Both the position numbers and the translations under genes were made by a program. From Pseudoalteromonas caenipelagi (GTDB taxonomy: Bacteria; Pseudomonadota; Gammaproteobacteria; Enterobacterales; Alteromonadaceae), in contig NZ_JABBPG010000001.1 of assembly GCF_013140855.1 (NCBI RefSeq), positions 806,001 through 870,000 of the forward strand: a stretch of DNA of 64,000 nucleotides, read 5' to 3'. The notes beneath the pieces are model-generated. The model ran no database searches and had not been told where the DNA came from. It saw only the letters and a list, made by a program, of their open reading frames with translations. Of this stretch, positions 1 to 10,058 are shown one piece after another (within the stretch, counting starts at the first letter, position 1; each line of letters opens with the position of its first letter).

Positions 1-794
1 ACATTGTTCGCTCGTTAAGGGGCTCCTTAGCTCGCAGAGTTGCTATGTCTGCTAGTAAACGCAGACGGCTTGCCGAAGCAGAAGAAGAGCTGACTGCTTT
101 ACTGGAAGAGCCCGTTCCTCCTCAACAAAAAATTACCGAGTTAGAAGCTGAAATAGCACAGTTGAAGCAAAAAATTGCAGCCGTTCCATTTATTGATAAT
201 TATGATCTTAGGTTTAGGAATTACGAAAAGCGTCCTCACCCAACGAGCAAAGCTGTAATGTTTTGTTTGATGGATGTGTCAGGTTCAATGGATCAAGCTA
301 CAAAAGATATGGCTAAACGTTTTTACATTTTGCTATATCAATTTCTAACCAGAACATACAAAGATATTGAAGTGGTTTACATTAGGCACCACACCCAAGC
401 GAAAGAGGTTGATGAACAAGAATTTTTCTATTCGCAAGAAACAGGGGGAACCATTGTATCTAGTGCGCTTAAGCTGATGGATGAAATTGTTAAGGAACGC
501 TATTCTCAGGGGGATTGGAATATCTATGCCGCACAAGCATCTGATGGTGATAATTGGGCTGATGACTCTCCACACTGTACTGAGATCATGACGAAAAAAC
601 TGCTTAAAGCCGTTAGGTATTATGCTTATATAGAGATCACTACTCGTGCACATCAAAGCCTGTGGCGTGAATATCAAGCAATCGCGAACACGCACGACAA
701 CTTTGCCATGCAACATATCCGCACGGTTGAAGATATCTACCCGATCTTTAGAGAGCTGTTCAAAAAGAATCGTCAACAACAAGGCGCGGCTTAG
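1..794 (+). CDS. yeaH: YeaH family protein (DUF444), 5' end cut by window
   Basis: The frame is open from the window edge, with residues related to YeaH running ahead of the first ATG at 45, so the start lies upstream and only the C-terminal part is present. It has a von Willebrand A-like fold with the MIDAS-type motif DVSGSMDQ, followed by [15 protein letters not shown] and a conserved [10 protein letters not shown] stretch, as in E. coli YeaH. A Glu/Lys-rich coiled segment precedes the VWA part. In known genomes YeaH is encoded with the serine kinase YeaG and a SpoVR protein, and the group responds to starvation and stress. Here SpoVR follows 18 bases downstream, so an operon with YeaG just upstream of the window is expected. 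The molecular role of YeaH is not established. Confidence 0.93.
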   Translation, partial: IVRSLRGSLARRVAMSASKRRRLAEAEEELTALLEEPVPPQQKITELEAEIAQLKQKIAAVPFIDNYDLRFRNYEKRPHPTSKAVMFCLMDVSGSMDQATKDMAKRFYILLYQFLTRTYKDIEVVYIRHHTQAKEVDEQEFFYSQETGGTIVSSALKLMDEIVKERYSQGDWNIYAAQASDGDNWADDSPHCTEIMTKKLLKAVRYYAYIEITTRAHQSLWREYQAIANTHDNFAMQHIRTVEDIYPIFRELFKKNRQQQGAA

Positions 795-812
795 CCACAT
801 TGGAGGGAGCTT

Positions 813-2318
813 ATGAGTTATAACCCAATGAATGATGGGCCTGATTGGACCTTCGATCTGCTTAATGAATATCAAGCAGAAATTGCTCGCGTTGCTGAGC
901 ATTACAGGCTAGATACCTACCCTAACCAAATCGAAGTAATCACCGCAGAACAGATGATGGATGCGTACTCGAGTGTGGGTATGCCAATAGGATATAGCCA
1001 CTGGTCGTTTGGCAAAAAGTTTATTTCTACGGAGCAAAATTATAAACGTGGGCAAATGGGATTAGCATATGAGATTGTTATCAATTCTGATCCGTGTATT
1101 GCCTATTTAATGGAAGAAAATACTTTGCCTATGCAAGCGCTTGTTATGGCGCATGCATGCTACGGCCATAACTCTTTTTTTAAAGGCAACTACCTATTTA
1201 AAACCTGGACCGATGCATCTTCGATTATTGATTATTTAGTATTTGCTAAAAACTATATTGCCCAATGTGAAGAAAAACATGGTATTGACGAAGTTGAGAA
1301 TCTTTTGGATTCATGTCACGCGCTGATGAATTATGGTGTTGACCGTTATAAGCGCCCTCAGCAAATTTCATTGTACGAAGAACAAAAGAGGCAAAAAGAG
1401 CGAGAAGACTATCTGCAATCACAAGTAAATGAGCTATGGAGAACTATTCCTAGTAATCAACAAGAAGAACAGATGAAAAAGGTTCGCTTTCCAAGCGAGC
1501 CTCAGGAAAATATCCTGTACTTTATAGAAAAAAATGCACCGTTACTGGAGTCTTGGCAGCGTGAGGTGATCCGTATTGTCAGAAAGATCTCACAATATTT
1601 TTATCCACAAAGACAAACGCAGGTCATGAATGAGGGGTGGGCAACATTTTGGCACTACACGATTTTAAACCATCTTTACGATGAAGGTAAATTATCAGAT
1701 GCCTTCATGTTAGAGTTCTTGCAAAGCCACACTAATGTTGTTTATCAACCCCCCTACAACAGTAAATTTTACTCTGGTATTAACCCTTATGCACTTGGCT
1801 TCAATATGATGGTTGACATCAGACGCATCTGCGAAAATCCGACTGACGAAGATAAAGCATGGTTTCCTGAGTTTGCTGGGAGTGATTGGCTAGATACTTT
1901 ACATTTTGCGATGGAAAATTTTAAAGATGAAAGTTTTATCAGTCAGTTTTTATCTCCAAAACTCATTCGTGATTTTAAGTTGTTTACTATTATCGATAAT
2001 CACAAAAGTCCTCACTTAGAAGTAGGTGCTATCCACAATGATGAAGGCTATCAGAAGGTAAGATCTTCGTTATCAGCGCAATATAATTTAAGCAATAATG
2101 AACCTAATATACAAATTTATGATGTTGATGTTAGGGGTGATCGTTCACTCACTTTGAAGTATGTTCCACATAACAACATCCCTTTAGCCGACTCTAAAGA
2201 TGAAGTTTTAAAACACTTGTACCGACTTTGGGGGTTTGACGTGAGGTTAGAGCAATTAGATGACAACGGCGAAAGGCAAGTTATTGCCAAATGCCCACTA
2301 GATGATAGTGACGATTAA
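813..2318 (+). CDS. SpoVR family protein (YcgB-like)
   Basis: 501 residues, the usual length for the SpoVR/YcgB family, which spans sporulating and non-sporulating bacteria. A strong Shine-Dalgarno (GGAGGGAG) precedes the ATG at 813. Family landmarks are visible: the GYSHWSFGK segment near residue 65, the HACYGHNSFFKGNYLF segment near residue 111 (His/Cys-rich) and the MNEGWATFWHYTILN segment near residue 274. It follows yeaH closely and is probably translated from the same mRNA. In enterobacteria the yeaGH/SpoVR group is tied to general stress or nitrogen starvation, and the biochemical activity is unknown. No signal peptide or membrane segment is seen, so it is probably cytoplasmic. Confidence 0.95.
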   Translation: MSYNPMNDGPDWTFDLLNEYQAEIARVAEHYRLDTYPNQIEVITAEQMMDAYSSVGMPIGYSHWSFGKKFISTEQNYKRGQMGLAYEIVINSDPCIAYLMEENTLPMQALVMAHACYGHNSFFKGNYLFKTWTDASSIIDYLVFAKNYIAQCEEKHGIDEVENLLDSCHALMNYGVDRYKRPQQISLYEEQKRQKEREDYLQSQVNELWRTIPSNQQEEQMKKVRFPSEPQENILYFIEKNAPLLESWQREVIRIVRKISQYFYPQRQTQVMNEGWATFWHYTILNHLYDEGKLSDAFMLEFLQSHTNVVYQPPYNSKFYSGINPYALGFNMMVDIRRICENPTDEDKAWFPEFAGSDWLDTLHFAMENFKDESFISQFLSPKLIRDFKLFTIIDNHKSPHLEVGAIHNDEGYQKVRSSLSAQYNLSNNEPNIQIYDVDVRGDRSLTLKYVPHNNIPLADSKDEVLKHLYRLWGFDVRLEQLDDNGERQVIAKCPLDDSDD

Positions 2319-2328
2319 AGTTAAACAA

Positions 2329-2368
2329 CAAACTAAGTAACACAAAATCAGCAGTGTTGCTTAGTTTG
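2329..2368. terminator. Long hairpin between convergent genes
   Basis: Arms at 2329-2343 and 2354-2368 pair over 15 positions with one G-T wobble, around a 10-base loop. It lies 11 bases after the SpoVR stop and abuts the stop of the convergent cyclase gene. No clear U-run follows on either strand, so it may act as a bidirectional terminator or as an mRNA 3'-end stabiliser. Confidence 0.6.
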
Positions 2369-2369
2369 C

Positions 2370-3359
2370 TCATCCATTATTAGCTGAGTCTTTTTTCAGT
2401 TTAGGCGTATATTCGGTAACTTGGTTTCTGCCAGTTGCTTTTGAATGATACAACGCCATGTCAGCCGCTTCAATCCACTGTTCATGTTTAGTAAATTTCT
2501 CGCTGTATGTAGCAAAGCCAACGCTCACTGTTATTTTAATTTGCTGTTCATCATAAAAAATCGATGACTTCTCAATTAAACTGCGCAGCCTTTCAGCAAA
2601 AACTTTTGCCCCTTCAGCATCTGTATCCACTAAAGTTACCGCAAACTCCTCTCCACCATATCGCCCCGCGGTATCCGTTTCACGCAACGTTTTTTTGAGT
2701 AAGTCTGAGATATGCCTAATAGCTTCGTCCCCGCCACTGTGTCCATATTCATCATTTACATTTTTAAAATGGTCAATGTCAAACATCAATAAAGAGCTAC
2801 AGCCATTATTTCGTTTAAGGCGCAAGAATTCATTTCGCAGCCCAGCTTCCCAATAACCGCGGTTAGCTAACTGGGTCAGGCTATCTGTGCGGCTAATTCT
2901 CTCCAACTCATGGTTTGCTTTTTCCAATTCTACTTTATTCATTGCTTCGTCTGTCACGTCATAAATGATTATACAAATATGACCAACATCACCCGTTACC
3001 GTAGATAAAGGGATAATCGTAGAGTTTTGATACATGTAATCGGCTTTACCAGTAATAGGTCGGTAATTTTTAAAGCGAAAAATATATGGCTGTTGTTCCC
3101 AGATCGTAAAAGAACGATTTTTTAGTACAAACACCGACTCTGTTTTAGAGCGAAACCACTGTTCGTCAATACTTGGGAAAATATCAAAAATATCTTTGTC
3201 TTTTACTGCACTTGGCAGTAATCCTGAATGGTTTTCCATAAAACCATTCCAAACACACACGCGATATTCCCTATCCAACACCACTAAGCCTATATCAACG
3301 GTATTGAACATATCCATTAACCAGTGTATTTCATTCATCTCAAAATCAGCAGCAGGCAT
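2370..3359 (-). CDS. PAS-GGDEF diguanylate cyclase
   Basis: 329 residues. An N-terminal PAS-like sensor (about residues 8-130, with IGLVVLDREYRVCVWN and IIYDVTDEA) is followed by a GGDEF domain (about 160-320). The catalytic signature is GGEEF. RETD sits five residues ahead of it and fits the RxxD inhibitory I-site, so feedback control by c-di-GMP is expected. DIDHFKNVND, the metal and substrate segment, is intact. This points to an active enzyme making c-di-GMP from two GTP. There is no signal peptide or membrane helix, so it is cytosolic. It begins four bases after the stop of the upstream response-regulator gene, and the two probably form one signalling unit. The ligand of the PAS domain cannot be read from sequence. 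Confidence 0.93.
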   Translation of the reverse strand: MPAADFEMNEIHWLMDMFNTVDIGLVVLDREYRVCVWNGFMENHSGLLPSAVKDKDIFDIFPSIDEQWFRSKTESVFVLKNRSFTIWEQQPYIFRFKNYRPITGKADYMYQNSTIIPLSTVTGDVGHICIIIYDVTDEAMNKVELEKANHELERISRTDSLTQLANRGYWEAGLRNEFLRLKRNNGCSSLLMFDIDHFKNVNDEYGHSGGDEAIRHISDLLKKTLRETDTAGRYGGEEFAVTLVDTDAEGAKVFAERLRSLIEKSSIFYDEQQIKITVSVGFATYSEKFTKHEQWIEAADMALYHSKATGRNQVTEYTPKLKKDSANNG

Positions 3360-3363
3360 AGTG

Positions 3364-4368
3364 TTAATCTTCTAAAAGGTAAGCAACTTTGTATTTTAAA
3401 GTTTTTAATGAATCTTCGGTAAATAAAAGCATTAAGTCACAATTAATGTTGTGGTTTTCAATGCCATAACTTATTTCGATGGCCAAAGTGCGCTGCCATC
3501 TACTTTTATTTGCTTTTACTAAGTCTGAAACATCACAGTGCTGACCAAGTACAACAGGGTGACCTTGACTGAAAGACATATCTAACTGCCTAGAAAGACC
3601 CGTTAAAATTGCCCCAATTAATATATTACTTATGTCCATAAGAAGCTCTAGCTCAATTTTATCATTGAGTTCACCGTGATAATTCATCAACGAAGCAACT
3701 TCTTTAAAACTTGAATCATTTAGTAGCAGCAGTGCCTCTCCCGACACTCCTCCACCAATAAACCCTTGGCATACGCCCGAAGTACTGGCACTGGCGTCGA
3801 TCGCTTGCAAGGCCATATGTAGCTCACTTACTTCCAGTACGTTAACATTTGGAATTGGTAACTCAACAAACACATTGAGTAGCCTAGCCAAAAGGTCCCC
3901 TGCTTGCCCCATCGCTACGTTGGTTAACTCTTGGTAAATATCACGGATCTCTGGTTCTAACTGCTCACCTAATTTATGTACTAAGCTTTCTCTGATTGAT
4001 CTATCGCGAATACCATGATGCTCAATGATTTCAACTAATTTATCCGCGTCACAAGGCTTGCGAATAAAGTCTATTGCGCCCAATTCGATAACACGTTGAT
4101 GGGCGTTAGGCTGAATGTCACCAGAAACAACTACAGTGAGCACATTTAGGCCCTGATCACGAATTGCTTCGAGTACGCCATAGCCATCCATTTGTGGCAT
4201 GTTGAGATCAAGAAACAGGATTTCAGGAGAGAACTTTTTGATTTTTTCCAAACAGTCAATGCCATGCTCTGCAAATTCAACTTTTATATCCCAGTCATTG
4301 GGCAACGAACGCGCGAGTTGTCGGCGCGCTAGTTTCGAGTCATCACATATTAAAACCAATGTTGACAT
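3364..4368 (-). CDS. Response regulator with C-terminal CheC/CheX-like domain
   Basis: 334 residues from the ATG at 4368, chosen because GTAAGAGAG lies just upstream; an in-frame extension to 4425 has no ribosome site. The receiver domain (about residues 3-120) shows acidic DD, the phospho-acceptor Asp in LFLDLNMPQMDG, and the conserved Ser (VVSGD) and Lys (FIRKPCD). The C-terminal half resembles CheC/CheX phosphatases, with ELLMDISNILIGAILTGLSRQL matching the helix that carries the acid-and-Asn catalytic pair. Such fusions can dephosphorylate CheY-like proteins or control their own phosphorylation. The diguanylate cyclase gene follows four bases later, suggesting that the regulator controls, or is controlled with, c-di-GMP output. 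No kinase gene is adjacent. Confidence 0.88.
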   Translation of the reverse strand: MSTLVLICDDSKLARRQLARSLPNDWDIKVEFAEHGIDCLEKIKKFSPEILFLDLNMPQMDGYGVLEAIRDQGLNVLTVVVSGDIQPNAHQRVIELGAIDFIRKPCDADKLVEIIEHHGIRDRSIRESLVHKLGEQLEPEIRDIYQELTNVAMGQAGDLLARLLNVFVELPIPNVNVLEVSELHMALQAIDASASTSGVCQGFIGGGVSGEALLLLNDSSFKEVASLMNYHGELNDKIELELLMDISNILIGAILTGLSRQLDMSFSQGHPVVLGQHCDVSDLVKANKSRWQRTLAIEISYGIENHNINCDLMLLFTEDSLKTLKYKVAYLLED

Positions 4369-4540
4369 AAAAGCTCTCTTACGTTGACTAACCACTACAC
4401 CGAAAATGTTATAAAATGGTTGCATTTGTTATTATTAATGTACGATAATAAAATATCGGCTATTTTTACGGCTAATGTTAATCAAATAACTATTGATTTA
4501 CAACGTTATTCCTACCGCAAACTTGGTTCACAGCTAACAG

Positions 4541-4546
4541 TATAAT
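4541..4546 (+). promoter_or_regulatory. Candidate -10 box for tpx
   Basis: TATAAT matches the sigma-70 -10 consensus exactly and lies 42 bases ahead of the tpx ATG. No good -35 hexamer sits at the normal spacing (TTGGTT is too close), so the promoter may need an activator. Only the -10 match is seen directly. Confidence 0.35.
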
Positions 4547-4587
4547 ACACTCTGATAGATTACGATAACTGACTAAGGTCTTAGCTT

Positions 4588-5169
4588 ATGAACAAAGTAA
4601 TAATTCTTGCCGCTGCGCTCATTTCCAATTCAATATTAGCAATAGATTTACCCGAGAACCAAATTGATATGGGTAAAGTGAGTGCCAATGGAAAACCCGT
4701 AACTCTATTAGGAAGTGGTATTGAGCTTGGACAACAAGCACCTAACTTTAAAGTAGTTGATGGCTCATTTGTACCTGTTACCCTCGACAGTTTTAAAGAT
4801 AAAGCTGTTTTGATCAGTGTTGTGCCAAGCCTAGATACTGGCATATGTAGCTTACAAACTAAACACTTTAACGAGAAAGTGGCCGATGAATTTAAAGACA
4901 TCGTGATGTTAACAATTAGCGCAGACCTACCATTTGCGCAAAAGCGCTTTTGCCAAGCAGAAAACATTGACAAAATACAAACACTTTCAGATTCTGTATG
5001 GCATGATTTTGGTAAAAATTATGGCTTATATATCAAAGACATGGGCTTACTAAGCAGAGCTGTCTTGATACTAGATAAAACACATAAAGTGGTTTATAAG
5101 CAAGTCGTCGAGAACCTCGCTACAGAGCCTAATTACGACAGCGTGATTGAAAAGCTAAAGTCACTTTAA
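4588..5169 (+). CDS. tpx: Thiol peroxidase, exported form
   Basis: 193 residues, about 25 longer at the N-terminus than cytosolic Tpx. The extra part is a signal peptide (MNKVIILAAALISNSILA) with a plausible cleavage site before IDLPEN. The peroxiredoxin fold follows. The peroxidatic Cys lies in PSLDTGICSLQT and the resolving Cys in KRFCQAENI, the normal spacing for a 2-Cys atypical Tpx, which reduces hydroperoxides with thioredoxin-like donors. An exported enzyme would detoxify peroxides in the periplasm and would need a periplasmic thiol donor; none is encoded nearby. It stands alone, divergent from the regulator pair. The family assignment is strong, and the location is inferred from the signal peptide. 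Confidence 0.93.
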   Translation: MNKVIILAAALISNSILAIDLPENQIDMGKVSANGKPVTLLGSGIELGQQAPNFKVVDGSFVPVTLDSFKDKAVLISVVPSLDTGICSLQTKHFNEKVADEFKDIVMLTISADLPFAQKRFCQAENIDKIQTLSDSVWHDFGKNYGLYIKDMGLLSRAVLILDKTHKVVYKQVVENLATEPNYDSVIEKLKSL

Positions 5170-5183
5170 TCATTAGCTGTTAT

Positions 5184-5211
5184 GAGATTCTGAAACAAGC
5201 TCAGAATGACA
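5184..5211. repeat. REP-like palindromic element, left copy
   Basis: GAGATTCTGAAACAAGCTCA followed by GAATGACA has the GAGAnnCTGA...TCAGnnTGAC form of a short imperfect palindrome (TTCTGA/TCAGAA stem). A second element with the same skeleton lies in inverted orientation at 5295-5320. Confidence 0.6.
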
Positions 5212-5294
5212 AGTAGCGTGTACATTAACAAGCAGTGTTCACCATGGTGAGCGTCCCGGCAGTTACGAATTGGTGCTCAAGAATGTGCAATTTT

Positions 5295-5320
5295 GTCACC
5301 CTGACGAAGGTCAGGGTCTC
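5295..5320. repeat. REP-like palindromic element, right copy
   Basis: Contains the perfect stem CCCTGAC/GTCAGGG around GAAG, flanked by GTCA and TCTC. Reversed, it shares the GAGAnnCTGA...TCAGnnTGAC skeleton of the element at 5184-5211. It lies between the convergent tpx and methyltransferase genes and may also help end transcription. Confidence 0.6.
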
Positions 5321-5345
5321 CTAACCAATACCATTAACGTTTTTG

Positions 5346-6098
5346 TTATGGCTTGCGGAACTTTAATACACTTCTGTCTGTGTTATATCTATTTTCAGGT
5401 AAGAATACTGAAGTCGTTAAATCATCTTTCGCGTTACCTAAAAACTCCCCTTGCGCTTCAAGTACAAAGCCCACTGCCTTTATATCTTTAATTACAGCCG
5501 CGGGGTCTACGCGGTGAATCGTTTTACCAATTACAGCGTTATCAACACCTGTTTTAGCATTAGCATCAATCACACCAAATACAGCGCCTGATTTAAGTTT
5601 GCTATAGATCCCTTGCAAAAACTTCGCTCTATCTATTTTTGGCCAACCATTTTCTGAGTCTTCATAATACAAATCATGCATACCAAGCACAAAAATCGCT
5701 GCATCAAATTGTTCTTTTACCCCTGCTAGTTCTTCTGGCTTAACAATTAATGTTGACACATTTTGCAGACGGTTGTCTTTCAAACGCTCATCCACTGCCT
5801 TTTTCACAAATTGCTGCCATGGTTGATTGTTATACATGGTAACGTGGCCACGCTCACCTACCACATAACTCATCAATTCCGAGTAATAACCACCACCAGC
5901 AAATACATCAAGTACTTTCATGCTCGGTTGAATCTCAAAAAAGCGCATTACCTGTTCTGGTTTACGCCTTTCATCTACGGTTCGGTCTTTTTTCGAGCGT
6001 GCAGAATTTGCGACCGCATCATCATATATATCAGCATAAGCTGCTGAACTTGCCAATAGTGCACAACCAAGCAATGCACTCAATGATTTTGTTTTCAT
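5346..6098 (-). CDS. Exported class I SAM methyltransferase-like protein
   Basis: 250 residues with good ribosome site TGGAGAATAAT before the ATG. A signal peptide (MKTKSLSALLGCALLASSAAYA) precedes a Rossmann methyltransferase domain: motif I is VLDVFAGGGYYSELM (about residues 63-77), and FDAAIFVLGMHDLYY resembles the later strand and substrate loop. The family (COG4798-type predicted methyltransferases) is often exported, although SAM is not expected in the periplasm, so activity there is doubtful. It could be a binding protein, or the N-terminus might be a membrane anchor. No operon partner is seen: it converges with tpx on one side and follows adk after a terminator on the other. The substrate is unknown. 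Confidence 0.8.
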   Translation of the reverse strand: MKTKSLSALLGCALLASSAAYADIYDDAVANSARSKKDRTVDERRKPEQVMRFFEIQPSMKVLDVFAGGGYYSELMSYVVGERGHVTMYNNQPWQQFVKKAVDERLKDNRLQNVSTLIVKPEELAGVKEQFDAAIFVLGMHDLYYEDSENGWPKIDRAKFLQGIYSKLKSGAVFGVIDANAKTGVDNAVIGKTIHRVDPAAVIKDIKAVGFVLEAQGEFLGNAKDDLTTSVFLPENRYNTDRSVLKFRKP

Positions 6099-6217
6099 TA
6101 TTATTCTCCATTTGAGTTAAACAAACAGATATATACTAGCGTGAAAGAAAAGAGTGGAGTCGTTAATTTTGTAACTGCGTGTTACTAAGCTTTAGATAGA
6201 GAATACACAGATGAAGC

Positions 6218-6249
6218 CTGAGTATGCACAGTGTTGAATGCATACTCAG
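6218..6249 (-). terminator. Hairpin downstream of adk
   Basis: Perfect 11-bp inverted repeat (CTGAGTATGCA/TGCATACTCAG at 6218-6228 and 6239-6249) with a 10-base loop, starting 13 bases past the adk stop. No U-run follows. It is a likely 3'-end structure or terminator for adk. Confidence 0.55.
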
Positions 6250-6262
6250 TAATAACATTAAA

Positions 6263-6973
<711 letters not shown>

Positions 6974-7020
6974 TCAAGCGACTTATACTAATTGCTGAGC
7001 TTAATAGTCATATAAACGCA

Positions 7021-7045
7021 AAAAAGGGGCCTATAGCCCCTTTTT
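7021..7045 (-). terminator. Rho-independent terminator of htpG
   Basis: GGGGC/GCCCC stem extended by A-T pairs around CTATA, with a U-run on both strands. It lies 17 bases past the htpG stop and separates it from adk. Confidence 0.85.
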
Positions 7046-7061
7046 AAGTTGCAAATATCGA

Positions 7062-8975
7062 TTACTTGCTTAAATCAAGCATCAATTTGTTCAAGCGAGT
7101 CACAAAACCTGCAGGGTCTTTAAGGCTACCACGTTCTGCTAGGAGCGCTTGGTCTAGTAATACTTCTGACCACTGTGCAAACTTGTCTTCGTCTTGCTCA
7201 ACATTTAAGTGCTTAACAAGCTGGTGCTCAGGGTTTAGCTCAAATACTGGCTTTTGCTCAGGAACCGCTTGACCTACTGACTCCATTAGCTTTTGCATCT
7301 GTGAGCTCATATCGTGCTCATCGGCAACCACACAGGCTGGAGAATCAGTTAGACGGTGCGTAAAGCGTACTTCTTTCACTTTATCGCCTAGTGCAGTTTT
7401 AACGCGCTCTACTAAGCCCTCAACTTCTTTCTCGCTTTCTTCTTGTGCTTTTTTGGTCTCTTCATCTTCCAAATCGCCCAAGTCTAAATCACCACGTGTA
7501 ATTGACTGGAATTGTTTCTCTTCAAATTCAGTTAGGTGGCTCATCATCCACTCGTCTACACGATCAGATAGGAGTAACACCTCAATGCCTTTCTTGCGGA
7601 AGATCTCTAAATGCGGTGAGCTTTTCGCCGCTTCAAAGCTGTCTGCAACCACGTAATAGATCTTATCTTGGCCTTCTTTCATACGCTCAATGTACTGCTC
7701 TAAAGACACATCTTGCGTGCTTTGATCTGTGTGCGTTGAGCTAAAGCGCAGTAGCTTAGCAATGGCTTCTTTGTTAGCCATATCTTCTGCAGGACCTTCT
7801 TTGATAACTTGACCAAACTCATTCCAGAAAGTTTGATATTCTTCCGGCTTGTTTTTGCCCATACGCTCAAGCATTTTAAGTACGCGTGATGTACAGCCTT
7901 TGCGAATCGCTTGCGTGATCTTGTTATCTTGTAAGATTTCACGAGATACATTCAGTGGTAAATCGTTTGAGTCTAAAAGACCTTTTACAAAACGCAGGTA
8001 GCTTGGCATAAATTGCTCAGCGTCATCCATGATAAATACACGTTGCACGTATAGCTTTAAGCCACTTTGACGCTCACGATTCCACATATCGAATGGCGCT
8101 TTTTTAGGGATATAAAGTAGGCTAGTGTATTCAGTTTTACCCTCTACTTTATTGTGTGCCCAACTTAGCGGCTCTTCCCAATCATGACCTACATGCTTGT
8201 AAAACTCTTTGTATTCTTCTTCGCTGATTTCAGACTTATCACGGGTCCAAAGCGCAGTTGCGCGGTTAATTGCTTCCCACTCGCCTGGTTTGCCTTCAAT
8301 CTTTTCGCCGTCCGGACCTTCTGACTCAGGTACTGGTTCTTTATACATCTCTACAGGAATTGAAATGTGATCAGAGTACTTAGTTACAATGCCGCGTAGT
8401 CTAAAGTCATCTAAGAATTCTTTTTCATCTTCACGAAGGTGAAGAATAATATCGGTACCACGACCCTCTTTTGCAACTTCTGCTAAAGTATATTCGCCTT
8501 CACCTTTTGAGTGCCATTCTACTGCTGTTTTCTCACCAGCCTTGCGTGTAACTACCGTTACAGCGTCAGCTACAATAAACGCTGAATAGAAACCAACACC
8601 AAATTGGCCTATCAATTGTGAATCTTTAGCTTGGTCGCCAGTTAGGTTTTGGAAAAACTCTGCAGTGCCAGATTTAGCGATAGTACCTAATGAGCTGATC
8701 ACTTCATCACGCGTCATACCAATACCATTATCAGAAATAGTAATGGTGTTGGCGTCTTTATCTACGCTAACACGGACGCGAAGCTCCGCGTCGCCTTCGT
8801 ATAAATCACCATTTGATAATGCTAAAAAGCGTAGTTTATCTGCTGCGTCAGATGCGTTTGACACCAGTTCGCGTAAAAAGATCTCTTTGTTTGAGTACAA
8901 AGAATGGATCATTAGGTTTAATAATTGTTTGACTTCTGTTTGAAAGCCTAATGTTTCTTTTTGAGCTGCGGTCAT
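7062..8975 (-). CDS. htpG: Hsp90-family chaperone HtpG
   Basis: 637 residues from the ATG at 8975, chosen for the CCGGAGAGA ribosome site and for the conserved [20 protein letters not shown]-terminus. ATP-dependent chaperone of the cytosol. The N-terminal GHKL ATPase domain carries [19 protein letters not shown] and [11 protein letters not shown]. The middle domain has the conserved catalytic-loop Arg in LNVSREILQ, and the C-terminal dimerisation domain is complete. A close match to the sigma-32 promoter lies at 9023-9050, so heat-shock induction is expected. It keeps the E. coli order after recR, but with its own promoter and terminator. Confidence 0.98.
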   Translation of the reverse strand: MTAAQKETLGFQTEVKQLLNLMIHSLYSNKEIFLRELVSNASDAADKLRFLALSNGDLYEGDAELRVRVSVDKDANTITISDNGIGMTRDEVISSLGTIAKSGTAEFFQNLTGDQAKDSQLIGQFGVGFYSAFIVADAVTVVTRKAGEKTAVEWHSKGEGEYTLAEVAKEGRGTDIILHLREDEKEFLDDFRLRGIVTKYSDHISIPVEMYKEPVPESEGPDGEKIEGKPGEWEAINRATALWTRDKSEISEEEYKEFYKHVGHDWEEPLSWAHNKVEGKTEYTSLLYIPKKAPFDMWNRERQSGLKLYVQRVFIMDDAEQFMPSYLRFVKGLLDSNDLPLNVSREILQDNKITQAIRKGCTSRVLKMLERMGKNKPEEYQTFWNEFGQVIKEGPAEDMANKEAIAKLLRFSSTHTDQSTQDVSLEQYIERMKEGQDKIYYVVADSFEAAKSSPHLEIFRKKGIEVLLLSDRVDEWMMSHLTEFEEKQFQSITRGDLDLGDLEDEETKKAQEESEKEVEGLVERVKTALGDKVKEVRFTHRLTDSPACVVADEHDMSSQMQKLMESVGQAVPEQKPVFELNPEHQLVKHLNVEQDEDKFAQWSEVLLDQALLAERGSLKDPAGFVTRLNKLMLDLSK

Positions 8976-9022
8976 TGTTCTCTCCGGTATAACCAATTGA
9001 TGCAGTGTTAATATGCAATCAG

Positions 9023-9050
9023 ATATGGGGTGGAGATTTTTAACTTCAAG
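9023..9050 (-). promoter_or_regulatory. Sigma-32 (heat-shock) promoter of htpG
   Basis: On the minus strand CTTGAAG (9044-9050) and CCCATAT (9023-9029) are separated by 14 bases, very close to the RpoH consensus CTTGAAA-N11-16-CCCATnT. The -10 end lies about 48 bases ahead of the htpG ATG. Confidence 0.85.
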
Positions 9051-9126
9051 GGAAATGACTAAAATTTTTATTTCTGATTTCTTAAATCATTGTGTTACAA
9101 GCACTTTTAGCTGCTCACATACTATT

Positions 9127-9156
9127 CACATAGCTCAACCAACATTGAGCTATGTG
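9127..9156. other. Perfect 11-bp inverted repeat between recR and htpG
   Basis: CACATAGCTCA at 9127-9137 pairs perfectly with TGAGCTATGTG at 9146-9156 around an 8-base loop. It lies about 95 bases past the recR stop and about 75 bases upstream of the htpG heat-shock promoter. Without a U-run it is either a recR 3' structure or a protein-binding dyad. Confidence 0.5.
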
Positions 9157-9249
9157 ACGTTGGCTTTGCCAAATGGCACACTAACTTAGGTACAACTTGG
9201 TCAGTATTAGTTAGATAATAGATGAGGGCTTACCCCTTTTTACACTATT

Positions 9250-9861
9250 TCAGCGATTATGACCTAAAGAACGTCTGCCCGAAAATGCATGCATCAACGT
9301 CATGCCATCAACCAAGTCCAATTCTCCACCCACTGGCATACCATGTGCTATTCGAGAAGCTTCAACCTGATATTTATTACAAAGTTCGCCAATAAAGTGA
9401 GCGGTTGCTTCACCTTCAACCGTTGGATTGGTCGCTAAGATCACTTCATCGATATTGCCTTGTGATAGCTTTTGCTCCAGTAAATCTAAACCAATCTCTT
9501 TTGGGCCTATACCATCGATGGGCGACAAATGTCCCATTAGCACAAAGTATAGCCCTTGATACTGACCAGTTTGCTCAATCGCCAATACATCAGTGGGCGA
9601 TTCTACAATACATAACAAACGGCTGTCTTGGCGTTTAATACTTTGGCAAATATCACATTGCGGGCTTTCTGAAAACGTTCGGCACGACTCACAATGACCA
9701 ATAACTTGCATGGCTTTTGTCAAACAGGTACCAAGCTGTGTACCACCGTCTCGGTCACGCTCTAGCAAATGAAATGCGATCCGTTGCGCTGACTTTGGGC
9801 CTATTCCTGGTAAACAACGCAGCGCTTCAATAAGCGCCGTTAAACTAGGTGATAATTGCAT
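9250..9861 (-). CDS. recR: Recombination mediator RecR
   Basis: 203 residues, standard length. RecR acts with RecF and RecO to load RecA on SSB-coated gaps. In order it has the helix-hairpin-helix ([20 protein letters not shown], about residues 14-33), a four-cysteine zinc finger (CESC...CDIC, near 57-72) and a Toprim domain ([16 protein letters not shown] onward). In most relatives recR directly follows ybaB. Here about 1.1 kb carrying a small peptide gene, an integrase relic and two terminators separates them, so recR must have its own promoter. The ribosome site ahead of the ATG is weak. Confidence 0.97.
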   Translation of the reverse strand: MQLSPSLTALIEALRCLPGIGPKSAQRIAFHLLERDRDGGTQLGTCLTKAMQVIGHCESCRTFSESPQCDICQSIKRQDSRLLCIVESPTDVLAIEQTGQYQGLYFVLMGHLSPIDGIGPKEIGLDLLEQKLSQGNIDEVILATNPTVEGEATAHFIGELCNKYQVEASRIAHGMPVGGELDLVDGMTLMHAFSGRRSLGHNR

Positions 9862-10058
9862 AAGATTTATTCAAATTTAGCTAACTTTTGTCAGCAATAT
9901 ATATGGATGACATTGCTTTGCAAAGTAGCATAACAATGCTCGTCAGTACACCGATGATTGGCCGCTATAAAAAGCAATGTTTCAAAAATAATTACAACTG
10001 AAAAGAGAAGTGAGTTCAAAGGAGAAATGAAAATGATGAAATGCATGTAAAACTATAA

